A stretch of 64,000 bases of DNA from Chlamydiota bacterium (lineage in GTDB: Bacteria > Chlamydiota > Chlamydiia > Chlamydiales > JAAKFR01): positions 289,651 through 353,650 of the forward strand of contig JAJFLX010000012.1 in NCBI GenBank assembly GCA_021772465.1. Reading direction: 5' to 3'. Below, piece by piece: positions 7,046 through 15,145 of the stretch. Both the position numbers and the translations under genes were made by a program. The first letter of the stretch is position 1; each line of letters starts with the position of its first letter. The notes below the pieces were generated by a model. That model was not told the origin of the DNA, did not search any database, and saw nothing but the letters and a program-made list of their open reading frames with translations.

Positions 7046-9161
7046 TGAGCTTTTTTGTGGCCATCTCAAGCACATCAGTTTGGGTGCCATGGAGCTGTTT
7101 ACGCTCGTTGTACTTAAACATCCGCCATGAGGTGTTTAGCGCGTCAACACCAATCCCTAGCAAACTGATACAGAAGAAAATGGAATAGCTCGGATCTTTT
7201 GTGATGAAAATCAAGTTCTCAGGGACAGGTGCGCCCAAGAAAAAGGCAATACCCGCAAGACCCGCTACGAGCAAGAAAGTCCCAATCATGAAGTTGGGGA
7301 CACAAGCGACATTCAAAGTTTTTCCCCAAAAGCCGTACCACCTCTCCGAGGTCGTTTGAGCCGCCTCTTTTACGGCGTTTATATGAGCTGAAGCGAGGAC
7401 ACTTGTAGGTCTTTTGTCGGTCTGAACATCTGTAGGAAGTCTCAGTGAGATTTTAGCTTTAGGGTCTAAGTCACTTAGGGAGGCGCGGCGAGTTCTTGGT
7501 AACTTTAACTTTGGAGTTGTTTTTGTGAGTTCTCCCAAAAGCGCCTCTCGGCTTTTCCGTGAACTCTTTTTCTGGGGATCTTTGATCCGCTGCCGGTCGC
7601 GCATCGCTACCCCTCGGTGCGCTGCATGGAAGCCAGCGACTATCAAACTAAATGAGAAGAGGACAGAGAGGGGCGTGTGGTCTGTAAGAAGTTCGAGGTG
7701 TGAGGGGATGTGGTGGGTAATGCTCATCACAAGACAAATGGCGCCGAGCAAGGAGACAATCAAGCCAAGCAATAGAGTAGGAGTTGCTAGATTATGGACT
7801 GTTTTGCGCCCCAAGTTGTGCACCAGCACCGCCGGCCATGATTTGCTTGTAATTTCCCGCCCTTCAGCGCGCAGGAGGTGGGCTTTTTCAATCCGGGTCT
7901 CCAAATCCTTTGGAAGGCTCTCCATATAAGCCTCTACAGCCTCATTTAGCTCCCGTTTAACCGCCTCGTCTTGGATTTGAGGGAGAATCCAGTTGTGAAG
8001 CTCTTGAACGCGCTTTTTTTCAGAGAGGAGATCGATCAGTTGGAGGTCATTTTCAGAGGCGGCGTTGCGTCTTTTCTCTCTCATTTTAAAGTTAAGCATC
8101 CTCCAACCCGTTCTCGAACAGTTGATCCAATTGGCCATCAAAATAAATCCGAAAGAGAGAGAGACACCAGGATCGTGCGACAAAATCTCAAAGATTTGCG
8201 GCACCTGGTTGCTTTTGAGAAACATGATCACAAGAGCGCCAATACCACAAACGAGCATCAGCTGCCCAACTGCCACATCGAGAATCCCGAGAGCTGGAAG
8301 CTTTTTAAGCCACCAGTCATGCCATGTGGTGGAAAATTTTACAGGCACTTCGAGCTTGTTAGCTGCCTTGGTGTTGACTGTTTTAGGCGCTGTTTTAGTT
8401 TTTAGAGTCGAGAAAGGAGCAGGCTTATCGAGGTCAGGAAGTTTTTCCAAAAGCTCATGTGCGTTTGCCTTCTCTAGCGAAGCTGCAACAGCTGTGCGAT
8501 AAACATTCGATTCATTCGCAGTAGTCGAGAGGTCATCGGCCTCTTTTCCATAGAGATCGCTCGCTCGCATCGCTTTGTCTAAACGGTATGCGGGAGGGAG
8601 TCTATTATTGAGGCGCGCGATCTCTCTCTCTTTTGCTACTATCTCTTGCTCAGAGAGAGGTTGAGCTTTGTTTTCAATGCGAGCGAGGTGCAAGGTGCGC
8701 GCAAGATCGAGTCGAAACCTTTGGTGACGTCTGCTGAGGCGAACTCCTTTAGAAATCGAATGCAATCCTGCCCGAATCAAAGTGAGAGAGAGAACAACAG
8801 AGGCGGGCATATGGTCGACAAGAAAGCCAAGGCCTGGAATGCGCAATGAGGAGACAGCGCTGATAAACCCCGTAAATCCGACAAGTGTGAGAATCAAACC
8901 AAGGAAGAGGCTCGGTGTGGCGAGCTTGGTGACACAGACAAGAGTTCCACGATCCCACTTCGCGCGAAGCCAACCCGCAAGTTCATTCGCTCGATTGGTT
9001 TGAGGGGGGGGTACCACAACAATTTTGTTCGAATCAAAAGTATACGGGCTTGCCCCAGAAGATGAGGGCGTAGCAAGCTTTGGTCTCTCTTTAAAGCCGT
9101 TGGCCCAAGCGTCGAGGTGCGGGGGAAGAGCGGGAGCGTTTTTGGAAATTGCAGTAGTCAT
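7035..9161 (-). CDS. Candidate T3SS translocator-like membrane protein with duplicated hydrophobic modules
   Basis: 708 residues. Four hydrophobic hairpin modules at about 79-140, 286-355, 454-520 and 613-682 alternate as A-B-A-B. The A modules share LATP-LLGLI and DH-P-SV-S-LI-AG. The B modules share a SL/SI-F run ending in (G/S)WRM followed by basic residues. Charged, helix-prone linkers separate them. Two copies of the class II chaperone-binding consensus P-x-L-x-x-P occur, PKLATP (27-32) in the disordered N-terminus and PKLKLP (550-555). No Sec signal peptide. It lies 8 bp downstream of an SycD/LcrH-type chaperone gene, the usual arrangement for T3SS translocators (CopB/CopD, YopB/YopD). 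The role is inferred; a plain membrane protein is the alternative. Good ribosome site AAAGGG. Confidence 0.7.
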   Translation of the reverse strand: MTTAISKNAPALPPHLDAWANGFKERPKLATPSSSGASPYTFDSNKIVVVPPPQTNRANELAGWLRAKWDRGTLVCVTKLATPSLFLGLILTLVGFTGFISAVSSLRIPGLGFLVDHMPASVVLSLTLIRAGLHSISKGVRLSRRHQRFRLDLARTLHLARIENKAQPLSEQEIVAKEREIARLNNRLPPAYRLDKAMRASDLYGKEADDLSTTANESNVYRTAVAASLEKANAHELLEKLPDLDKPAPFSTLKTKTAPKTVNTKAANKLEVPVKFSTTWHDWWLKKLPALGILDVAVGQLMLVCGIGALVIMFLKSNQVPQIFEILSHDPGVSLSFGFILMANWINCSRTGWRMLNFKMREKRRNAASENDLQLIDLLSEKKRVQELHNWILPQIQDEAVKRELNEAVEAYMESLPKDLETRIEKAHLLRAEGREITSKSWPAVLVHNLGRKTVHNLATPTLLLGLIVSLLGAICLVMSITHHIPSHLELLTDHTPLSVLFSFSLIVAGFHAAHRGVAMRDRQRIKDPQKKSSRKSREALLGELTKTTPKLKLPRTRRASLSDLDPKAKISLRLPTDVQTDKRPTSVLASAHINAVKEAAQTTSERWYGFWGKTLNVACVPNFMIGTFLLVAGLAGIAFFLGAPVPENLIFITKDPSYSIFFCISLLGIGVDALNTSWRMFKYNERKQLHGTQTDVLEMATKKLIKA

Positions 9162-9169
9162 TCTACCCT

Positions 9170-9655
9170 TTAGTTGATTTGTTCTAAGATGAGCTTCGCT
9201 TTCTCAGCGAGCTCGCAACCCTTACCTGTCTGCTCACTTTTGAAAATGGTTTTTTTTAAAAAATCTCGAGTTTCAGGTTTGTTGCCAAGAGCATAAGCGC
9301 ATTGAGCTGAATAAAATAGAGGCTCAATGATCTGCTCTTCAAGTGTTTCAGCTAGTTCATAAGCCGCCATTGCATCGTGGTACAGCTCTTGTCCTTGCAA
9401 GGTGGCGCCGATTGCAATCCAGTGCTTAGAGGAGTAAGGATTAATTTGAACAAGGGCGCTAAAAGCTGCGAGTGCCTGCTCGTACTCCTCCTTCTCATAG
9501 TGGGTGTGTCCAATGGCATAGATATCTTCGACATCATTTGTGTCCATTTCAAGTAGGTCTTGCCAGGTGCCTCCCGACTGGAAGTAGGTTTGGAGTGCTT
9601 CGGTTTGTTCTTTATTAAGTTTATTGCCTGCAATATCGGCTACTTTGATTTCCAT
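9170..9655 (-). CDS. sycD: SycD/LcrH-type (class II) T3SS chaperone, TPR protein
   Basis: 161 residues of TPR fold. An N-terminal helix with a Q-ALQTYFQSGGTWQDLLEM segment, typical of SycD/LcrH/IpgC proteins, is followed by three TPR units (about 43-76, 77-110 and 111-146; characteristic YAIGHTHYEKEEYEQA and FYSAQCAYALGN). These cytosolic chaperones hold hydrophobic translocators through P-x-L-x-x-P motifs. The next gene downstream encodes a hydrophobic protein with two such motifs, so it is the likely client. Ribosome site AGAGGT lies 5 nt before the ATG. Confidence 0.88.
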   Translation of the reverse strand: MEIKVADIAGNKLNKEQTEALQTYFQSGGTWQDLLEMDTNDVEDIYAIGHTHYEKEEYEQALAAFSALVQINPYSSKHWIAIGATLQGQELYHDAMAAYELAETLEEQIIEPLFYSAQCAYALGNKPETRDFLKKTIFKSEQTGKGCELAEKAKLILEQIN

Positions 9656-9711
9656 AGTTACCTCTTTTTAAATTATTAATATTTTAATTGATCCTGTTTT
9701 ATAATGAAATC

Positions 9712-10632
9712 CTAAATAATTTTTTGACGATGGGTAAGACCTGTTTTGGGGTCAGTTTTAAAAAGAATAGTTCCCTTTTTTCCAAGAGAGAGATCGAAAA
9801 GCCACTTGTAGTTTTCAAAATTCAATCCAAGAGAGTCTAGATTTTTTTTGAATTCTTCTGTCAAATTAGTTTTAAAATAGGTGCGATTTTGCCCCTCGCT
9901 CTGTTCACTGATGGCAGTCCAGGTCTGATTTCTCATCGCAAGAAGCCGCTCAGCGAGGTGGGGGTGATCGATAGCTGCGCGTACCACCTCTTCGCTTGCA
10001 AACATGAGATTGATTTTTTGCATCTCTCGGCTCCCCTCCTCATCATAGGTGATGAAATCGAGTAAAGGAGGGTACCCATCAGACCCTTTGAGCATGGCGT
10101 AAAAAAGGTGTTGTAGCTTGGGGTGATCCATGGCAATTGAGCTGAGTTGGTCTGGAGAGTAAAATCCCTCACTTTCTGATTTTTTTTCTAGGAGTTTGTC
10201 GAGAATTTCGCGCTCAGCTCCCGCGTAGTAGAAAGGAGCCGAGCCGTAGAGGATACGCATCAGTCGAGCGGCCATTTTGTAAGGAGTCGATTCGGGGGGA
10301 AGGTCTTTGTGGAGTGTGCCGTGCAGAACTAGGTAGAAATTGATCCGTGAATTGTTGGGGGGGCGCTCAGGGTCATAATCGAGAGAGGGGATCTGGTCAG
10401 TTGGTTCATGATCTCCTGGTTCAGACGGAGTGCAAGGGAGGGGGTCTGGGTTGCTTGCACGAAATAGTTCAAGTTCTCTTTCAGCTCGCGCTTTTTCAGC
10501 AGCAAGGAGTGTCTGAGCATAATGATCGTGCATCTTTAAGCTGTGCGAAGAGGCGACAAAAGAGACCATCTCACTTGAAGTGAAGAGGCTCATCACGGTG
10601 AGAAAAGTGAGAGTGAGCAAATAGGGGTTCAT
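9712..10632 (-). CDS. gspK: GspK-position minor pseudopilin-like protein of the type II secretion operon
   Basis: 306 residues with an N-terminal hydrophobic segment (1-27) and a long, mostly polar extracytoplasmic part. It is last in a run ordered G-H-I-J-K, and its length suits GspK, which is larger than the other minor pseudopilins. It lacks a recognisable prepilin cleavage site (no Gly before a hydrophobic core) and the Glu5 that GspK also lacks, so the name rests on position and size. The same position in Chlamydia is held by a hypothetical of similar length (CT566, from memory). The ATGA overlap with gspJ implies translational coupling. Confidence 0.6.
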   Translation of the reverse strand: MNPYLLTLTFLTVMSLFTSSEMVSFVASSHSLKMHDHYAQTLLAAEKARAERELELFRASNPDPLPCTPSEPGDHEPTDQIPSLDYDPERPPNNSRINFYLVLHGTLHKDLPPESTPYKMAARLMRILYGSAPFYYAGAEREILDKLLEKKSESEGFYSPDQLSSIAMDHPKLQHLFYAMLKGSDGYPPLLDFITYDEEGSREMQKINLMFASEEVVRAAIDHPHLAERLLAMRNQTWTAISEQSEGQNRTYFKTNLTEEFKKNLDSLGLNFENYKWLFDLSLGKKGTILFKTDPKTGLTHRQKII

Positions 10633-11237
10633 GTGCTCTCCTTGGGGAAGATAATGGGTTGAGCTCCATCAAAATGGAGATCAATTCTACGCCCGTTTCT
10701 TTCTAAGGTCAACTTGACAAGTGCTGGAAGCTGCTCATAGGCCTCTTCCCACTGGGATTGAATCCCCATATTTGGGCGAGGCTGTTTTACCTTCTCAGGA
10801 TCGACGATGTTTCCCGCCGAGTCAGGGGGGGAGTAAAACTCAAATTCAAGATGTGAGACTCTATCTACAAGAGGAAATTGCTGGGAAAGGCCGGGCTCTT
10901 TAAGAGAGCTGACAGTAAGGAGCAGTAGGTCTCCATTTAAAGCAATTGTCGCTTCGACCTCACCTGCGAGCTCGGGTTGTTCAAAAACGCCACGATTGAA
11001 GTGAAAGGTGAGGGTGTTTCCATTTGAACTGAAGGGTAGCTTAGCTTTATTGAGAAGCATTTGAAGTCTTTGAAGGAGATAACGCTCTTCAATAACGACT
11101 CTTTTTTCCTCGGCGAGGATTTTTTTTGTGTTACCTAAATGTCTATACCAAAAAAAGAGCGAGCTGATGAGCAAAGTCGAGAGAGAGAGTGAGATCAAAA
11201 GCTCGACTAAAGTGAAAGAGTAGCGTCTTTTTTTCAT
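10629..11237 (-). CDS. gspJ: GspJ-like minor pseudopilin
   Basis: 202 residues. Class III prepilin signal: basic leader MKKRRYS, then FTLVELLISLSLSTLL with the conserved Glu at position 5 of the hydrophobic helix, to be processed by prepilin peptidase. The C-terminal part is polar and strand-rich. The size fits GspJ. It forms the pseudopilus tip with GspI and GspK. It overlaps the flanking genes by 4 bp on both sides, so expression is coupled. Assignment to J rather than I comes from length and gene order. Confidence 0.75.
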   Translation of the reverse strand: MKKRRYSFTLVELLISLSLSTLLISSLFFWYRHLGNTKKILAEEKRVVIEERYLLQRLQMLLNKAKLPFSSNGNTLTFHFNRGVFEQPELAGEVEATIALNGDLLLLTVSSLKEPGLSQQFPLVDRVSHLEFEFYSPPDSAGNIVDPEKVKQPRPNMGIQSQWEEAYEQLPALVKLTLERNGRRIDLHFDGAQPIIFPKEST

Positions 11238-11605
11238 AAGTGCTCCAAAAAGAGAAATCTTTTAATCCCACTCTCTTTGAAATGGACCTGAAGCACCAGG
11301 GCTCTGCTTGACTGGGACTTTCTTTGTGAGTGATCTACCTCATCTATTTCAAATTCGATCCCGTCGATAGAGCTTGAAAAACCCGCTTTACATAACTCCG
11401 CCCATGAAAATTGTCGCTGCTCATACAGCTGCTGCTTGAGGTGATAAAAAGCAGCAGCGCACAGCCTCTCTTGACGCAATTTTTTGAGGGTGAGGTACTC
11501 CTCTTTGTGAATGGCGAGGTGCGTTTTTAACAAAGGAGCTAGGCAGAGCATTAAAAGGGTCAAGGAGAGAAGGAGTTCAAAGAGAAGAAAAGGGCGTCGA
11601 TTCAT
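11234..11605 (-). CDS. gspI: GspI-like minor pseudopilin
   Basis: 123 residues. A prepilin-type start (MNRRPFLLFELLLSLTLLML) with Glu in the hydrophobic helix as in type IV pilins. It is the shortest of the set, as GspI usually is. The four-base overlaps with gspH and gspJ place it in one translational unit. The residue before the processing site is not the usual Gly, so cleavage is uncertain. Confidence 0.7.
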   Translation of the reverse strand: MNRRPFLLFELLLSLTLLMLCLAPLLKTHLAIHKEEYLTLKKLRQERLCAAAFYHLKQQLYEQRQFSWAELCKAGFSSSIDGIEFEIDEVDHSQRKSQSSRALVLQVHFKESGIKRFLFLEHL

Positions 11606-12036
11606 AGAAAGGGGAATCCCTTCAAATGTAGCGTTTGCGACTCTTTTTTGTAACCAAGAGTCAGCTTTCCCTCAGGGGTCGCTCCTACGGTGGCATCAAA
11701 GAGAAGGTCAATGCGCATGGACCTAGTTTGATCAAATGCGATCCAGTCAATTCCAGGGATCTCTACGGTCCCTGCACTCGAAAGTGTGCACTCTACGTGT
11801 CTTTCTCTTTGCTCTATTGTTAAGGTGACATCATTTTGATAGTCGAGCATATGTGTTTGAGCAAGCTGAACTTGAGCCCTTACTTTTTCAACTGCATGAT
11901 GAAAACGCGACTCCGCAAGGAGCTCAGGGATTTTCACGCCCATACCTCCAAGAGCGAGTCCAATCAAAGTGATCACGACCATCACCTCGATGAGAGAGAG
12001 AGCCCATTTATTCGTGCGCTGTTTTCCAGTTTTCAT
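11602..12036 (-). CDS. gspH: GspH-like minor pseudopilin
   Basis: 144 residues from the ATG at 12036. The frame is open further upstream to 12138, but only this start puts the prepilin signal at the N-terminus: MKTGKQRTNKWA then LSLIEVMVVITLIGLALGG with the +5 Glu. It overlaps the end of gspG by 29 bp, so initiation inside the upstream gene is required. The polar C-terminal half fits GspH. No conserved Gly at the cleavage site (Ala instead). Confidence 0.75.
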   Translation of the reverse strand: MKTGKQRTNKWALSLIEVMVVITLIGLALGGMGVKIPELLAESRFHHAVEKVRAQVQLAQTHMLDYQNDVTLTIEQRERHVECTLSSAGTVEIPGIDWIAFDQTRSMRIDLLFDATVGATPEGKLTLGYKKESQTLHLKGFPFL

Positions 12037-12376
12037 ATCTGTCTGAGGTGATAGTGAGTCTCTCTTGGTTGGGGTCGACTGTAATGGTGAGCGTATTCCC
12101 CCACCCATCTCGTAGAAGCCTACTTCCATCTTCAACAAGAGGAGAGCGGTTCAATGTATTCAACGCATTGCCTGCCACTTCATTGAGAGTGAGGTCATTT
12201 TGAGCCGACTCCAACATGAGAATATCTTGAATTCTAGCGATATTTTGCTCAGTTTTGAAGGCGCGACCTTTATCGACGCTTCCTCTCATATTGAACGCAA
12301 GCGCACCTCCAATGAGGCCGATCAAAACGATGACAATCATAATTTCAATCAGAGTAATAGAACGTTTTTTTTTCAT
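12008..12376 (-). CDS. gspG: Major pseudopilin GspG
   Basis: 122 residues. Basic leader MKKKRS followed by ITLIEIMIVIVLIGLIGGAL, the type IV pilin-like helix with Glu5. Downstream DGWGNTLTI matches the conserved calcium-loop region of GspG (usually D-WG-P). It is the main subunit of the pseudopilus that pushes substrates through GspD. The ribosome site (GAGGA) is about 12 nt upstream. It is separated from gspF by 25 bp, the only real gap inside the operon. Confidence 0.88.
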   Translation of the reverse strand: MKKKRSITLIEIMIVIVLIGLIGGALAFNMRGSVDKGRAFKTEQNIARIQDILMLESAQNDLTLNEVAGNALNTLNRSPLVEDGSRLLRDGWGNTLTITVDPNQERLTITSDRYENWKTAHE

Positions 12377-12401
12377 AGTTGTATCAATTCCTCAATTGGT
12401 T

Positions 12402-13589
12402 CTAAATAAACGAGCTCACATCTGAAAGAGGAAGGAGCACGGCAAACATAATGAGCCCAACAACTGTACCCATCAAGAGTAAAATCAGCGGTTGAACAAG
12501 TGAGACGGCGCGGGTGAGCGACCGCTCTACCTCTTCTTCATAGAGGTCGGCAATTTTTCCAAGCATCTTAGCTGAATCCCCTCCTTCCTCTGCAATCGCC
12601 AGCATGCGGGGGACTAAGGGGGGAATCAGGCTCGATTTTTTCAACTCTTGGCTGAGCATGCTCCCTTCCACCACCTGCTTTTCAGATTGCTCAATAACCT
12701 CTTCAAGGTGTGGATTACGCATGGTTTTGCGCGCTATTTGGAGGGCCTCTACAAGCGGAACGCCCTCTTTTAGGAGAGTGCTCATGGTCCGTGAGAAGCG
12801 AGCTACAGCTGATTGGGTCACAACGGTTTTTATCACAGGAATTTTGAGCCATAGCTTTTGAAGGAGACGTTTGAATCGGTGCGAGCGACACACAGATAGT
12901 GACAAGAGGGTGATGCCCCCGATTAAAGGAAGGTAGATTGGCCACCCTCTTGTAAAAAAGTGACTGCACCCAATGACAACGCGGGTGAAGCTCGCCACGT
13001 CTCTCCCTTCAAACAGGGATTCGAGCGAGGGAATCACACATGTCAACATAATGCCTATCACAATCAAAGAAAAAGAGAGCAGCAGTGCAGGGTAGAGAAG
13101 TGCTGTCAGAACTTGCTTTTCGAGCTTCAACTGTTTTTGTAATAAAGAGGCGAGACTTTCTAGGGTAGAGCCTAGAGTGCCAGCGGCTTCACCAGCAGCG
13201 ATAAGCGCGCAATAGAGTTTATTAAAGGAGGTGGGAAAGAGTTTCATCGCACTTGAAAGGGAGGCTCCCGATTTGATTTGATCGCCAAGAGAGAGAAGAA
13301 GTGGGTGAAAAGGTTCTTGCCGGTACTGGTCCTCAAGACACAAGAGTCCCTCGTAGAGAGGCATGCCAGCTTGAAGCAGGCTTGCAAGTTGGGTGGTGAA
13401 GGTGAAAAGAGCCTGCTTTTTTAGGCGAGCCGAGGGTCGTTTGGATTTGCTCTGTTTCATCTCACGGAGCGCTGTAACCCAAATTTTTTGGTGACGCAAC
13501 CTCTCTTTTGCTTCACGTAAGCTTCCCGCTTCTAAGCTGGCATGACGCTTTTTTCCCTCGATTGTGATGTAGTCGTAACGGTAAAGCAT
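12402..13589 (-). CDS. gspF: GspF inner-membrane platform protein
   Basis: 395 residues with two repeated cytoplasmic GspF domains, each with conserved Leu-Gly-Pro contexts (FTTQLASLLQAGMPLYEGL near 66-84 and FSRTMSTLLKEGVPLVEAL near 268-286), and three hydrophobic segments (about 165-185, 212-232 and 368-388). It anchors the GspE ATPase to the pseudopilus assembly site. The ATG overlaps the gspE stop (TGATG); a GTG one codon earlier is also possible. Confidence 0.95.
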   Translation of the reverse strand: MLYRYDYITIEGKKRHASLEAGSLREAKERLRHQKIWVTALREMKQSKSKRPSARLKKQALFTFTTQLASLLQAGMPLYEGLLCLEDQYRQEPFHPLLLSLGDQIKSGASLSSAMKLFPTSFNKLYCALIAAGEAAGTLGSTLESLASLLQKQLKLEKQVLTALLYPALLLSFSLIVIGIMLTCVIPSLESLFEGRDVASFTRVVIGCSHFFTRGWPIYLPLIGGITLLSLSVCRSHRFKRLLQKLWLKIPVIKTVVTQSAVARFSRTMSTLLKEGVPLVEALQIARKTMRNPHLEEVIEQSEKQVVEGSMLSQELKKSSLIPPLVPRMLAIAEEGGDSAKMLGKIADLYEEEVERSLTRAVSLVQPLILLLMGTVVGLIMFAVLLPLSDVSSFI

Positions 13590-15145
13590 CACCCACTTCT
13601 CCTCGCTACGCGCAGCACTTCAGAGACCGTTGTAACCCCTGTACGAATCAGATGGGCGCCGTGTTGCAGAAGCGATGTCATCTTTTGCTGCAACGCGTAG
13701 CTGCGAAGTTCACTGAGATTCACATTTTTTGCGATCTGCGATTGAAGCTGTTCGTCGACCAAAAAGAGTTCATAGATACCGTGTCGCCCCTTATAACCTG
13801 ACCCGAAACAACTCACACACCCCTCGCCTTTGTAGAGAATACCTCCGTTTAGGGTATTTCTATCGAGGTTTGCTTGTTCAAGCTCTTCATCGGAAGGGAT
13901 GTAAGAGGTGCGGCACTCAGGGCAGACGCGGCGGACGAGTCGTTGAGCTAGGATGCCTGCAACCGTTGAGCTGAGCAAATAAGGTTCTATCCCCATGTCG
14001 ATCAGGCGTGGAATAGAAGAGGGAGCATCATTGGTGTGAAGTGTGCTAAACACCAAATGGCCTGTGAGCGCTGCTTGGATAGCAATTTCGGCTGTCTCAG
14101 TATCGCGGATCTCTCCAATCATCACAACATCGGGATCTTGTCTGAGGATATGTCTCAGACCTGTTGCAAAGGTGAGACCAATCTTTGGATGCACAGCTAT
14201 TTGCGCGATACCTGGCAGCTTGTACTCGACAGGATCTTCAATGGTCATCAAATTAATTGAAGCGTTGTAGATCTCCCAAAGGGCGCTGTAGAGAGTTGTC
14301 GTTTTTCCACTACCTGTAGGGCCTGTGACGAGCACGATCCCTTCTGTGAGTGAGATCAGTCGACGGAAATCATCGAGCATAGTGGGAAGCATACCGAGCT
14401 GGTCAAGACCGAGCCTGATGTTACTTTTATCCAAAATGCGGAGCACGATCCGCTCACCGTGGATCGCAGGGACGGTGCTGACACGAAAATCGATCTCTCG
14501 CCCTCCCATACTCAGCTTGATTCGTCCATCTTGTGGAAGCCTATGCTCTGCAATGTCGAGTTTGGCAAGTACTTTGATTCGAGTGAGCAGCTGAGACTGA
14601 TATTCTTGGGGGGGAGTGTGTCTGAGCCCGAGGACCCCATCAATTCGGTAGCGCACCTTCAAGTCATTTTCAAAAGGTTCAAAATGGATGTCCGAGGCGT
14701 TTTGTTGGATGGCTTCTGTGAAAATTAAGTTGAGAAGCCGGATAATAGGCGCCTCTTCTTTGGTGTCGAGGAGGTCGTAAATCTCGACAGCTTGGTTTTC
14801 AGTGTCACCCTCGGAGTCGCTCGAGAGTTTTGCGAGAAACTCGGTAGTAGCACCCTCTTCTGTATGAAAGCTGGTGTTGATTGCCTCCATAATGACTGTT
14901 TCACTCACAAAAACAGCGCGTACCTCTTTGTCAAAAAGCAAACGGAGTTCGTCGAGAGGTTCGAGATTGAGGGGGTTCGCTGTGGCAGCAACTACCAGAT
15001 CTTCATGCTCTTCAATAGGGAGAAGCACATGACTTTTAACAAAAGAGTAAGGGACTCTGCGAGGGAGATTTGTGGGGAGTTTGTCGAGTTCAATTTCTTC
15101 GCGAATTTCAAGTCCTAGCTCAGCAGCTAGCTCTCTACCGCCCAT
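13589..15145 (-). CDS. gspE: Type II secretion ATPase GspE
   Basis: 518 residues. N-terminal GspE domain (about 1-130), then the RecA-like ATPase: Walker A GPTGSGKT, Asp box (IEDPVEY), Walker B (VVMIGEIRD) and His box (STLHTND). A zinc-binding insert has two CxxC pairs (CPEC and CVSC). It powers pseudopilus assembly from the cytosolic face. The start overlaps the gspD stop by 11 bp. The N-terminal domain is shorter than in proteobacterial GspE, as in Chlamydia. Confidence 0.95.
   Translation of the reverse strand: MGGRELAAELGLEIREEIELDKLPTNLPRRVPYSFVKSHVLLPIEEHEDLVVAATANPLNLEPLDELRLLFDKEVRAVFVSETVIMEAINTSFHTEEGATTEFLAKLSSDSEGDTENQAVEIYDLLDTKEEAPIIRLLNLIFTEAIQQNASDIHFEPFENDLKVRYRIDGVLGLRHTPPQEYQSQLLTRIKVLAKLDIAEHRLPQDGRIKLSMGGREIDFRVSTVPAIHGERIVLRILDKSNIRLGLDQLGMLPTMLDDFRRLISLTEGIVLVTGPTGSGKTTTLYSALWEIYNASINLMTIEDPVEYKLPGIAQIAVHPKIGLTFATGLRHILRQDPDVVMIGEIRDTETAEIAIQAALTGHLVFSTLHTNDAPSSIPRLIDMGIEPYLLSSTVAGILAQRLVRRVCPECRTSYIPSDEELEQANLDRNTLNGGILYKGEGCVSCFGSGYKGRHGIYELFLVDEQLQSQIAKNVNLSELRSYALQQKMTSLLQHGAHLIRTGVTTVSEVLRVARRSG

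Noticed and set aside
7525..8502. Several plus-strand frames of 134-145 residues
   Set aside because: They mirror the 708-residue minus-strand gene, show no ribosome site and are rich in Arg/Ser.
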